This document shows, one piece after another, positions 49,451 through 56,762 of a DNA stretch of 64,000 nucleotides. Origin of the DNA: Paraburkholderia ferrariae NBRC 106233 (GTDB lineage: Bacteria; Pseudomonadota; Gammaproteobacteria; Burkholderiales; Burkholderiaceae); NCBI RefSeq assembly GCF_000685035.1, contig NZ_BAYB01000035.1, positions 1 through 64,000 on the forward strand, written 5' to 3'. A program made the translations under genes and the position numbers. Each line of letters begins with the position of its first letter. Position 1 is the first letter of the stretch. Below the pieces are notes generated by a model. That model was not told where the DNA came from. It ran no database searches and was given only the letters and a program-made list of their open reading frames with translations.

Positions 49451-49681
49451 CATCCATATTCCGATGAGCAGGGACGCCGGACGGTCTGGCCTGTTGCTGT
49501 CACCTACGATGTCCAGGCCACACTCATTGCGGCGTGGTGCGAGCTGAGCGGCGATTACCGGCATTTCCGTACCGACCGGATCATCGCTGTTACGGCGCTG
49601 GACGAGGCACTTCCCACGGACCAGGGCCGTTTGCTGCAAGGGTGGCTGGAACGACCATCGTTCAAGGACGCTGTCGCGTGA
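49451..49681 (+). pseudogene. C-terminal fragment of a WYL-domain (YafY-like) regulator
   Basis: A 76-codon open stretch after a stop at 49448 ends YSDEQGRRTVWPVAVTYD, then LIAAWCELSGDYRHFRTDRI, the C-terminal half of the WYL domain of YafY-type transcription regulators. The N-terminal winged helix and first half are absent. It is in a different frame from the IS66 relic and abuts it. Confidence 0.7.
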
Positions 49682-49776
49682 ACCCTGGCACGTCCCACTG
49701 AAACCCCGGCATGTGGTGGATCTGGCGCCGCTGCGTTCAGCGATGAATGAGAAGTGCCGGAGATGCGTATGTCGGG

Positions 49777-49811
49777 AAAACCGCCTCAGGTGATCAGCCT
49801 GAGACGGTTTT
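49777..49811. terminator. Strong hairpin at the leader-distal end of the CRISPR-like array
   Basis: AAAACCGCCTCAGG and CCTGAGACGGTTTT pair (one mismatch) around a 7-base loop. Either strand ends in a short T run. Read on the minus strand it would stop a transcript of the array coming from the right. Confidence 0.65.
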
Positions 49812-49829
49812 CAACTGCTGGCCATTACT

Positions 49830-50316
49830 ACTGCAAACCCCGCGTTGGCGGGGGAAACTACCTTTGCCACCCGGGAACCGTGACGTGTACCTTCAACTCC
49901 CTGAGGTCCAGGGAATAAGCCGGGACGTCGGTGAAAAAAATGATACGTACCTTCAAACCCCGCGTGAACGGGGAACGCTGCATTTTGTCGGCCGACAACG
50001 GAGATAAACACGCTCCCTGAAATACATGAGAGACATGGGTACGCCGCTTTACTCCAGCAAACCCTGTGCACAAGCCACGGGGAAAACAACACCTCGATCA
50101 TCCGGCATTTAACTCCAGGGCCATGGTGGAGCAACAGCCAATGCCTTCTGACATGCCTCCATCAACTTCAAACCCCGTGCGCACGGGGAGCGCGAAATTG
50201 ATGATCTGACAAACGCGAGTCCGGACCTTCAAACCCCGCCGAGGCGGGGAACACGATTTTCAGACGACCTTGTGATCGACCCTGCATCCTTCAATCCCCG
50301 CGTGAGCGGGGGACAC
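49830..50316 (-). CRISPR. Degenerate CRISPR-like array, type I-E repeat form, no cas genes nearby
   Basis: Repeats of 29 bases, read on the minus strand, follow the type I-E pattern of a 5' G-rich start, CCCCGC-loop-GCGGGG stem and a short tail. The best copies are 50288-50316, 50226-50254, 50165-50193, 49950-49978 and 49830-49858; 49890-49918 keeps the hairpin with altered bases. 50054-50087 and 50106-50134 are weak, and the expected copy near 50,010 is barely visible. Start-to-start distances are 60, 60, then 59, 61 and 62 in the good parts, leaving spacers of 31-33 bases, the type I-E geometry. The sharpest repeats are at the right, next to an AT-rich stretch, so the leader should be on that side and transcription leftward. 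A set of unrelated hairpins is the alternative. Confidence 0.6.
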
Positions 50317-50553
50317 CTTAACCCGTTCGACTGCCTGGCCAGTGCTTCTCCTGCGGCCGCAGGAGAATTGTCAATCGGGTGAGGCAACTATAAACCAATC
50401 CTGATTGTGGGGGGAAGAGAATTGTGCGATTTTTTTGCAAATATCCGTCTGGAAGATTTAGGGTGATTTTTTATAGAAATTAATGTGGAATTTTTGTTTT
50501 AAAAATTAATCTGGAAGATTTGCGATGCCGAACGAGGCGATGAAATAATCGAT
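50317..50553 (-). promoter_or_regulatory. AT-rich leader-like region of the array, with a 22-bp palindrome
   Basis: The 237 bases right of the last repeat are much richer in A and T than their surroundings, above all at 50,380-50,530. A perfect 22-base palindrome (half-site TTCTCCTGCGG) stands at 50346-50367. TCTGGAAGATTT occurs twice (about 50,449 and 50,510). No protein gene is seen. A CRISPR leader is the best reading if the array call is right. Confidence 0.5.
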
Positions 50554-50585
50554 AAAAAACAGGAGGGCCGCTTGGCCCTCCTGTT
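50554..50585 (-). terminator. Intrinsic terminator of the 50592-50969 gene
   Basis: AACAGGAGGGCC and GGCCCTCCTGTT form a perfect 12-bp stem with a 4-base loop, followed on the minus strand by six T residues. It insulates the array leader from the gene at the right. Confidence 0.9.
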
Positions 50586-50591
50586 TCCTGG

Positions 50592-50969
50592 TTAGAACGG
50601 CAGATGGCCTGCATCATCTGGTGGCAGCGGAGTACCTGGCCCGCGGCCTGGTACCGTACCGATTGCCGTTGTGATGAGTTCTCCCGTTTCAACACAGCGC
50701 CATGCCCAGGCGGTGCAGGTGTCAAGATCCGGTACCCTGCGCCAATTCTGGAAACGGTACGGACGGAATTGCCATTGCGCACCGTGCCGCGTGTGAAATA
50801 CAACAAGTCGCCCGACCGAACCGACCGGCGTTTCAGTGCTGTCGATCCAGACAGTGAGCAATTCGTCGTCGCAGTTGAAAACGGCCTGATTTCGGGTGGC
50901 ATAGACGAGCATGGTATCCAGAATGAAGTCACAAGTGACCTGTTTGCCGATTTGTGGAATGTTTTCCAT
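50592..50969 (-). CDS. Hypothetical protein with SSB-like C-terminal tip
   Basis: A 125-residue soluble protein (MENIPQIGKQVTCDFILDTM...) with a proper AGGAG Shine-Dalgarno and its own terminator, so it is a real gene. No family recognised. The body looks beta-rich (LLTVWIDSTETPVGSVGRLVVF, WQFRPYRFQNW), and the end, LPPDDAGHLPF after a Gly/Pro-rich linker, resembles the acidic DDIPF tip by which single-stranded DNA-binding proteins recruit partners. That resemblance is suggestive only. Confidence 0.7.
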   Translation of the reverse strand: MENIPQIGKQVTCDFILDTMLVYATRNQAVFNCDDELLTVWIDSTETPVGSVGRLVVFHTRHGAQWQFRPYRFQNWRRVPDLDTCTAWAWRCVETGELITTAIGTVPGRGPGTPLPPDDAGHLPF

Positions 50970-52090
50970 CAGAAACTCCTGTTATGTCAGAGCCCATTAA
51001 GGGAAAATTTTTGGTCCTGACGACTGGTGATGGAATACACCGGGTGATAAAAAGGAATCGGCTGAATATGCATACCTGTTACCTCGTCGACAGATTAATA
51101 CCCCTATAACAGACGCGCGTATAGTGATTTTCAGGATTACTGTTAGGATCGCCATGCGATCCGTGAAAGGGTCGGTGGTCCACACACTCGATTGAATGTG
51201 CCGGGGCCGCCAACCCCAGACGCATTCGCGCACTTCATTTCCAGTCGACTGCCAATCGCCTGGAAATAGCCGCTGTAGCGTGGTGCCCGTAGTGGGGCTC
51301 GCCATGCTGCGCAGGGCGCTGGGAGGTGTAAATCCTCCCTTCGACCCAATCCATTGAAACTGATGATGGTGTGATCGAAGTCGGGCGACGCGGAAACGGG
51401 CATCCAGGTGACTGGAATGACCCTGCCGCATGTGAATGGGTGGAAATCCCAGCAGCGGGTGGCCCGAGAGGGTCAGACGTTGCCCTGGGCGGTGGGCTTC
51501 TGAGGCGTCGGTAACGGCGCAGGGGTGAGAGGGGAAACCTGGATCACCTGGTACTCACTGGCGCAAGCCACTGAGATCGATGTACAGCTTAAGCCGTTCA
51601 TTGCGTCCGTAGAGGATGCATCCGGGTAAGTCGTGGCAGGCCGCTGGCCAGTTCGCCGGGAGGTGGGCTGGCTAGTCAGGGCGTGTTGATGCGTCAGTGC
51701 AGTAAGGGAGGGGCTCTGGAACCTCGCCCCCCTGAAACCCGCTGCTAGGCGGGGTAGGCCCAGAGGGCTAATCATTGATAGCGGAGCGCGGCGGCGTGTC
51801 ACGTCGACACATGCGAGCTAACGCGGGAATCACCAACGGCCGATTGAACCTGGGTGGCACCAGACAAGGTACGGGTGAGGGAGACCGGCTCAGTAGCGAT
51901 GAGGCAAGGGCAGACCTGACGGTTGTCCATGCGGAGCGAAAGGCCGGGGCGGTTTATTGAAGTGCGCGAGTGTGTTCTGAGTCATGTCAGGGCCTGGCAG
52001 CCCTGCTCATTTTCACGGAGAAACGAGGAAGTAAAAACATCAGACCAACGACCATTGTGCCAAAGCCGTCACAGAACGTGACGCAAAACG
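50970..52090. other. Long region without a credible protein gene, rich in stem-loops
   Basis: About 1.1 kb with only short, poor frames on both strands. The part at 51,440-52,010 is GC-rich and full of short self-complementary pieces: ACCCGC-GCGGGG at about 51,746, GTGTC-GACAC at 51,797, CTGG-CCAG at 51,848, a GC-GAAA-GGC tetraloop-like stem at about 51,938, and CAGGG-CCCTG at 51,988-52,005. A plus-strand terminator closes the region at 52,091. It may encode a structured RNA or be the remains of an intron or decayed genes. Confidence 0.35.
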
Positions 52091-52120
52091 CTGCCGGGGT
52101 AGTACCACCCGGCAGTTTTC
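52091..52120 (+). terminator. Intrinsic terminator
   Basis: CTGCCGGG / CCCGGCAG, perfect 8-bp stem, 9-base loop, then TTTT and a pyrimidine-rich tail. No plus-strand protein gene precedes it, which hints at an RNA transcript from the left. It may also serve the minus-strand XRE gene. Confidence 0.7.
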
Positions 52121-52183
52121 CTTTCTGTTGCCGGTTCAGCGGGCCTGCTGATATAGGCCGGCCTGCGACAGGGCCAAGTGCGA

Positions 52184-52495
52184 TTACATTTCGCGGGCAG
52201 CGGCAAGCAATCGGCTTCGCGCCCGTTTCGATGCCTGCCCGTAAAGCAGGATCAATTCCGCCAGTTCGTCGTCGTCTGCATAGAAGTAGGCCACGGGTAC
52301 CGAAAGCTCGGCAGCCAGCCGGCAGGCGAACGGGTAGTCTACCTTGTGGATATCCAGTTCATAGCGGTTGATGCGCGTGCTGGCGACGAAGGGATCAAGG
52401 CCGGCCGCGATGCCAAGTGATTTTTGCGACAGGCCGGCGCGAAGTCGGGCTTCTTTCAGCCGACTTCCAAAAACCGTATTTCCTGCTGCCGACAT
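52184..52495 (-). CDS. XRE-family transcriptional regulator
   Basis: A 103-residue repressor with an N-terminal helix-turn-helix (about 11-68: LKEARLRAGLSQKSLGIAAG then VASTRINRYELDIHKVD) and a short acidic C-terminal part. It resembles small phage and island repressors of the lambda-Cro/XRE fold. Two copies of a TACGA-nnn-TCGTA palindrome lie just upstream of its start and a third before the membrane protein gene at 53487, making it the likely binder and autoregulator. Confidence 0.85.
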   Translation of the reverse strand: MSAAGNTVFGSRLKEARLRAGLSQKSLGIAAGLDPFVASTRINRYELDIHKVDYPFACRLAAELSVPVAYFYADDDELAELILLYGQASKRARSRLLAAAREM

Positions 52496-52520
52496 TGCGG
52501 AACCCTGTATCTTTCAGAGT

Positions 52521-52569
52521 TACGAATGTCGTAGTTAATGAATTTTCTCGATACTACGAAGGTCGTAGT
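52521..52569. promoter_or_regulatory. Pair of palindromic operators upstream of the XRE gene
   Basis: TACGA-ATG-TCGTA at 52521-52533 and ACTACGA-AGG-TCGTAGT at 52553-52569 share the core TACGA-nnn-TCGTA. Centres are 34 bases apart. They lie between the XRE start and the minus-strand small genes that end at 52598. Confidence 0.7.
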
Positions 52570-52597
52570 GGTCGGGTATGACAGTCCAGACGCCTGC

Positions 52598-52786
52598 CTA
52601 TGCCTGCCGTTTCTCGTCGCGAGCTTTCTTCGCCTTCTCGGCTTCGAGTTGCTTCGCCGCCAGCCAGAATGCGCCGATTGCGATCGGGATGCCGACCGCA
52701 ATAATGTACAGGGTCAGTACCATGGCGCGTATCAAATCAGGGAAGTCGATATGGGAAGCGATTTGTGCCCGGTGATTTTCGGTCAG
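52598..52786 (-). CDS. Small membrane protein, possibly CTG-started
   Basis: A short frame ending with a good membrane helix (LTLYIIAVGIPIAIGAFWLA) and a charged tail (KQLEAEKAKKARDEKRQA). The ATG at 52723 gives 41 residues but has no Shine-Dalgarno. The frame stays open upstream, and a CTG at 52786 overlaps the stop of the preceding small gene as CTGA, giving 62 residues with a sensible N-terminus (LTENHRAQIASHIDF). The start is therefore undecided. Too short to be found by usual length cut-offs. Confidence 0.6.
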   Translation of the reverse strand: MTENHRAQIASHIDFPDLIRAMVLTLYIIAVGIPIAIGAFWLAAKQLEAEKAKKARDEKRQA

Positions 52787-52962
52787 CGCCGATTTCCGGC
52801 GCTGTTATGAGCGTTGACATTGGCCGGCTCGTCCAGGTGCCGACTGCATCGACTGTCGCCTATCTCCCGCCGAACCGCTTCAATCGCGCCGGTGAGTGGC
52901 AGGAAGAATAGCCGTGGCGCCTCTCTGGCCGCCGTGATGAATTCGCGCATGAAAGCATTCAC
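52783..52962 (-). CDS. Small hypothetical protein
   Basis: A 59-residue protein starting at GTG (VNAFMREFITAAREAPRLFF) with AAGGAG at the right distance. The N-terminal half is an amphipathic or membrane-associated helix, followed by IEAVRREIGDSRCSRHLDE. It overlaps the next small membrane protein frame by a few bases, implying coupling. No family named. Confidence 0.65.
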   Translation of the reverse strand: MNAFMREFITAAREAPRLFFLPLTGAIEAVRREIGDSRCSRHLDEPANVNAHNSAGNRR

Positions 52963-53019
52963 TGGAGATACTCCTTCGATACGGGGGGAATCTTCCGGTA
53001 ACGGTCAGTCCACATAGTT

Positions 53020-53487
53020 TTACGACCGATGTGGATCGTCGTAGAAAATGTTTCCCGAGAACCACGAATACTCGGGATCGGTGTGCCAGTCTGCGGCCGA
53101 GCCGTGACGTTCCGGCCAATTCCGTGAATCGTCGTCGTGAAGGCTTGGGAAATCGACGTCGTCGTAACGCAGTGCATGGGAAGTCGCTTCCATTCCACGA
53201 TCGAATGGATCGTCCCAGTCAGATCGCCGTGCTCTGCCCGATGGTGCTTCATTAAATAGCCGGGCGAGAGAAGACAGCATGGGCGCAATCAACAGACCGA
53301 CGATGGGCGCGGCGACCGCATGCAAGCAGCGGTCGGCGGTATACAGGTCGATATGGAAATGCGTCCAGACGCCATCCAGCAAAACTTCGATCAGGACCGC
53401 CGTTGCAAACGTCAGCAGACCCACCAGTGCCTGAATCAGGAACGGCGCCCGGATCAATCGGCGATAGGCCTGTATTGGCGACTTCAT
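53020..53487 (-). CDS. Hypothetical membrane protein
   Basis: A 155-residue protein with two hydrophobic segments (about 15-35 LIQALVGLLTFATAVLIEVL and 50-70 LHAVAAPIVGLLIAPMLSSL) and a long polar tail rich in Asp, His, Trp and Tyr. The start MKSPIQAYRRLIRAP has AGGAGGGG upstream and is preferred to a longer reading. The operator at 53600-53614 lies 113 bases upstream, so it probably heads the XRE-controlled minus-strand group. Confidence 0.75.
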   Translation of the reverse strand: MKSPIQAYRRLIRAPFLIQALVGLLTFATAVLIEVLLDGVWTHFHIDLYTADRCLHAVAAPIVGLLIAPMLSSLARLFNEAPSGRARRSDWDDPFDRGMEATSHALRYDDVDFPSLHDDDSRNWPERHGSAADWHTDPEYSWFSGNIFYDDPHRS

Positions 53488-53599
53488 CTTGTTCCCCTCC
53501 TGTTGCGAGTCTCCGGGCCATTCCGCGGAGGCGAGTAGCTCACATGACATCGCCCCGTCTCGATAGCGCTCCGGCATGAGCAGGCTGTCAGTTGACACA

Positions 53600-53614
53600 C
53601 TACGAATATCGTAG
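53600..53614. promoter_or_regulatory. Third XRE-type palindromic operator
   Basis: CTACGA-ATA-TCGTAG, a perfect 6+6 palindrome with the same core as the two sites at 52521-52569. It lies in the divergent gap between the membrane protein gene (minus) and the lipoprotein gene (plus); the rest of 53,488-53,862 shows no gene. Confidence 0.65.
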
Positions 53615-53862
53615 CAATCTATTCACGTAACAGCTACAAATAATGCAACGCTCCGGCAGGAATTTGCGCCGGACGAAAAAGACAGCACCTCGGGGCCAAG
53701 AAATTGAGAAGTAAAAGTCGAAACACTTCGCCGTGACGCGCTGCTCACGCGCCTGACCTGAATCGCCTTTCAGGTTCCAGCTATCTACCATTTGTTGTCA
53801 TCCATGCCGCGGACAGGATGCTGTCCGCCGCTGCGCGTCGCTTTTACTTACGGGGATCAACA

Positions 53863-54633
53863 ATGAAGAAGCTTCTGCTTGCCGCATCGCTCGCGGGTGC
53901 GATTGCGTTATCTGGCTGCGCAGTCAATACGACGCCGCTCACCCGGGAGCAAGTCGCCGAGAAGGTTGCGGTCAAGACAGGTTATCCGGGCTGTAACGGC
54001 TGCAACATGGTCCGGACGTATGCCGCACCGCAGTTCTACCGACAGCAGTTCGTCAACGATCCGGATTTCCATGGCTGGCTAGATCTGAATTTGCAGCTGA
54101 TTTCGACCAACTACAACACGGCCGGGCATGCGCAGGCGTACCGGATTGTCGCTGGCGTGATCGTGAATGGTGGATTCGTGGATGCGTGGCGGACGAACCA
54201 TCCTGAAGAGCGTTGCCCGACCGATAACGAGGTTGAGCATGGCTATCACGGCTTCCATGCGGGCCAGGGCATCGAATTCTGGCTGGTGAAGAACGACGGC
54301 ACCTACGAGCCGCTGGGCCATGTTGCCGACATGAATGGCGAGACGATCAAGAATCTCGAATGCTTCAACAACACCGGTAGCGGGGCGTCGTGGACCCAGA
54401 TGATCGACCTGCCGGTCAGCGTGCTTGAGGATGCGTATCGCCAGAATCAGCCCGTCCGGATTTTCGCGGGCAAGACGCTGACGAAATACGAATCGACGAG
54501 CGATGGCTACAAGCCGGTGACGGTCGCGCACGAGGTCCGCAAGGGTTTGACGTTCGAATTCAGCCCGGATTACGTGGGTGGCTTCGTGGATGGCCTGAAG
54601 CGTCTGGGAGCCGACATGGCCGCCGTGCGTTAA
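53863..54633 (+). CDS. Lipoprotein of unknown function
   Basis: A 256-residue protein with a lipobox signal peptide (MKKLLLAASLAGAIALSGC, Cys19). The mature part is soluble and periplasm-facing (GYPGCNGCNMVRTY near 45-58 with paired cysteines; FLVKND-like strands later). No family recognised. GGGGATCAACA precedes the ATG. A strong terminator follows, so it is its own unit. Island-borne surface proteins of this sort may be cargo. Confidence 0.8.
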   Translation: MKKLLLAASLAGAIALSGCAVNTTPLTREQVAEKVAVKTGYPGCNGCNMVRTYAAPQFYRQQFVNDPDFHGWLDLNLQLISTNYNTAGHAQAYRIVAGVIVNGGFVDAWRTNHPEERCPTDNEVEHGYHGFHAGQGIEFWLVKNDGTYEPLGHVADMNGETIKNLECFNNTGSGASWTQMIDLPVSVLEDAYRQNQPVRIFAGKTLTKYESTSDGYKPVTVAHEVRKGLTFEFSPDYVGGFVDGLKRLGADMAAVR

Positions 54634-54672
54634 GGCGGATTCGTCCGGTTCCGACAACTATTAATGATGCCG

Positions 54673-54706
54673 GGTTCGGCCAACGCAGCTGGCCGAACCA
54701 TTTTTT
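54673..54706 (+). terminator. Intrinsic terminator after the lipoprotein gene
   Basis: GGTTCGGCCA / TGGCCGAACC, perfect 10-bp stem, 7-base loop, then A and six T residues. Confidence 0.92.
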
Positions 54707-54719
54707 ACGGGGGATGGCG

Positions 54720-56195
54720 ATGCGAGCCAGCGTGTTGAGTGCGGCGGTAATTATTGCGGTTGCGATGTCTGCGTGCGGGGGCAGCGGAAATAACGGAAAG
54801 AGCGGGAATATCGGCAATCAGACTGCCGCACCGAGCACCGTGACCACGATTCAGGGCGTCGCTGCAACCGGTGCCCCGCTGGTCGGTGCGACGGTGCAGG
54901 CGATTCAGGCGTCGAACAGTGCAGTCTGTCTTCAAGGGACGGTGACTGGCACGGATGGCTCGTTCCAGCTGACTGCCCAGACTGGGCAGAGCGGCTGCAC
55001 GATTCCGTATCTGCTGTATGCGCAGACGGCGCAGGGGCCGCTGCTTGCTGTCATGCCGACAGGTGAGGCGCTGCCGGCTAATGGCACCGTGACGATGAAC
55101 CTCACGCCGATCACGACCGCGATCTATTTCGGCACGGTGCCGGTCAGCAGCACGGCGAACAGCGCGGCTCTGGCGCAGGCACTGACCAATGTATCGGCAT
55201 CGAGTTTCGCCGCGACGCAGAACAATCTGCTTCAAGCCTTGCAGCAACTGTATCCCGCCGCGATCTACCCTGGCGTGACGTGGTCCGGTTTCGATCCGGA
55301 TGCGGTCTTTACGGCCAATCACACGGGTATCGATTTCGTGTTCGACAACATGGTCTTGACCTTGCCGCTTACGGTGAGCGTCCAGGCAAGCTCCGTGACG
55401 ACTTCGGTGACGAATCCGGCAACGGGGCAGACGGTCACGATGACCTCCAGTGAGAGTGGCGGGTCGGCCGGGGCGGTGAGCCAGCTTCAGCCGCTGTCGT
55501 CTTCGGTGGTCCAGAACGGCGCGACCGTCAGCTTCACGGGGATCAATTACGACTCGGAAGGCGTGTTGAACACGGTCACGGCAGTAGATGCCGGTGGTGC
55601 GCCGTGGGCAGGTGCCATGATTTCCGATATCGGAACAAATGCTGTGGCCGGTACGGGGCAGCAGACATCCCTCACCGCCAATGGCACCGGCGGATTCAAC
55701 TGGTCTTCACCGGTTGTCGCGGGCCTGACGTTTAACTTGAATGCCAGTGACTCGAATCTGCCTGCGGTTGCGATGGTCTGCGAGTCGATTGGCGGTGCGC
55801 AGACGTCGACCGATGTTCTGATCCCATCCAATGCTCAGCCCATCACCGATCCGGCCCAACTGACCGGCATCAGCTTCAATCGTTACTACGCCAACTGTTC
55901 TCAAGGCGGAACCTCGCCAGCGATGACGACGGGCAACTATCTGTCCATCGATGGTGCGGGCAATGCGGATTTCACGGTCACGAGTAACGGCACAACGAGC
56001 AATATCGCAATTCCCGAAGCCACATTCGCGTCTTCATTGAACGGTACCGCATACACGGGGAACAACGCGAAGGCCGCAGATGTCTGGTATGCCTACCAGT
56101 ACCAGACGGCGACGGGGCTGACCCGTTACGCCATCGTCGAGCATCGCGTGCCGACCGCCGCGCAGTTGGGGAGCGTCGCACTCTGGTTACAATAG
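54720..56195 (+). CDS. Large lipoprotein with carboxypeptidase-regulatory-like repeat
   Basis: A 491-residue lipoprotein (signal peptide MRASVLSAAVIIAVAMSAC, Cys19). After a Gly/Asn/Ser-rich linker comes TTIQGVAATGAPLVGATVQA and GTVTGTDGSFQLTAQT, the pattern of a CarboxypepD_reg-like beta sandwich; similar proteins are common in Burkholderia and have no known function. The rest is Ala/Thr/Ser-rich and probably beta. The ATG at 54720 is chosen because GGGGG stands 6-10 bases upstream; the ATG at 54714 is too close to it. Confidence 0.8.
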   Translation: MRASVLSAAVIIAVAMSACGGSGNNGKSGNIGNQTAAPSTVTTIQGVAATGAPLVGATVQAIQASNSAVCLQGTVTGTDGSFQLTAQTGQSGCTIPYLLYAQTAQGPLLAVMPTGEALPANGTVTMNLTPITTAIYFGTVPVSSTANSAALAQALTNVSASSFAATQNNLLQALQQLYPAAIYPGVTWSGFDPDAVFTANHTGIDFVFDNMVLTLPLTVSVQASSVTTSVTNPATGQTVTMTSSESGGSAGAVSQLQPLSSSVVQNGATVSFTGINYDSEGVLNTVTAVDAGGAPWAGAMISDIGTNAVAGTGQQTSLTANGTGGFNWSSPVVAGLTFNLNASDSNLPAVAMVCESIGGAQTSTDVLIPSNAQPITDPAQLTGISFNRYYANCSQGGTSPAMTTGNYLSIDGAGNADFTVTSNGTTSNIAIPEATFASSLNGTAYTGNNAKAADVWYAYQYQTATGLTRYAIVEHRVPTAAQLGSVALWLQ

Positions 56196-56463
56196 GCGGC
56201 CTCGACTATCGATCGGAGGCCCTTTCTGGAAATCCACCCATAACGGTTGCGCCGTTTGCTGCCTGCCGGCGTGTGTCGATGAAATCTTGCACGACACGTA
56301 TCACGACGAAGACAATCACTCGGACTATCAGGGCGCGGATCGTATATCGACAACGCCTCGACACCGGACGGAACCGGGCCGTATTTTGCGTTCTAGAATC
56401 TGGGAAATGGATACGCAATGACGTTGAAGCTGTGCTGACCGAAGATCAGTCTGGAGATTGACG

Positions 56464-56703
56464 ATGGCAACCTATACCTGCATCCCGAAAAGAATGGTGG
56501 ATGCCTTGTCGACTGAAGACCTTTTCTCGGAAGCCAAAGATCTTGGCATTGATGTATTGAAAGTCACCGAGGCTGAGTTCGCCAGAGCCGTGTCCGACAA
56601 GCGTGCCGAGCGATGGCTGAAGGAAAACGCAGAAGCCATCGAGAGCTACAACGCTTATGTTGAGCAACACGGGCTGCCGCTCGAAAAGTACCGGATGTTC
56701 TGA
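56464..56703 (+). CDS. ccdA: CcdA-family antitoxin, without an adjacent CcdB
   Basis: A 79-residue protein. The C-terminal half is typical of CcdA antitoxins (AERWLKENAEAIESYNAYVE then a short QHGLP tail ending in RMF), the part that wraps the CcdB toxin. The N-terminal DNA-binding part (VDALSTEDLFSEAKDLGIDV) is more divergent. GGAGAT precedes the ATG. Downstream is a hairpin (56731-56751) and a gene on the opposite strand, so no ccdB follows. Confidence 0.8.
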   Translation: MATYTCIPKRMVDALSTEDLFSEAKDLGIDVLKVTEAEFARAVSDKRAERWLKENAEAIESYNAYVEQHGLPLEKYRMF

Positions 56704-56762
56704 CGGAACGGTTCCGTGTCCTGGCTTTTTCCCCGTGGCATTGCCACGGGGAACCGCTTCCG

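Noticed and set aside
51775..51960. 61-codon plus-strand frame MIAERGGVSRRHMRANAG...
   Set aside because: No ribosome binding site; lies within the stem-loop-rich region and looks like incidental reading of it.
51440..52020. Group II intron
   Set aside because: No reverse transcriptase frame, no intron boundary and no domain V pattern could be identified by eye; kept only as one open option for the structured region.
50970..52183. Retron
   Set aside because: No reverse transcriptase gene in or near the region.
49700..52200. cas genes beside the CRISPR-like array
   Set aside because: Both strands were read; neither the 125-residue protein nor any other frame resembles Cas proteins.
52538..52810. 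90-codon plus-strand frame MNFLDTTKVVVVG...
   Set aside because: Antisense to the two small minus-strand genes and covers the operator; Cys/Arg-rich shadow composition.
56273..56461. 62-codon plus-strand frame just before ccdA
   Set aside because: No ribosome binding site and no family; its end overlaps the ccdA Shine-Dalgarno, so coupling is thinkable but unsupported.
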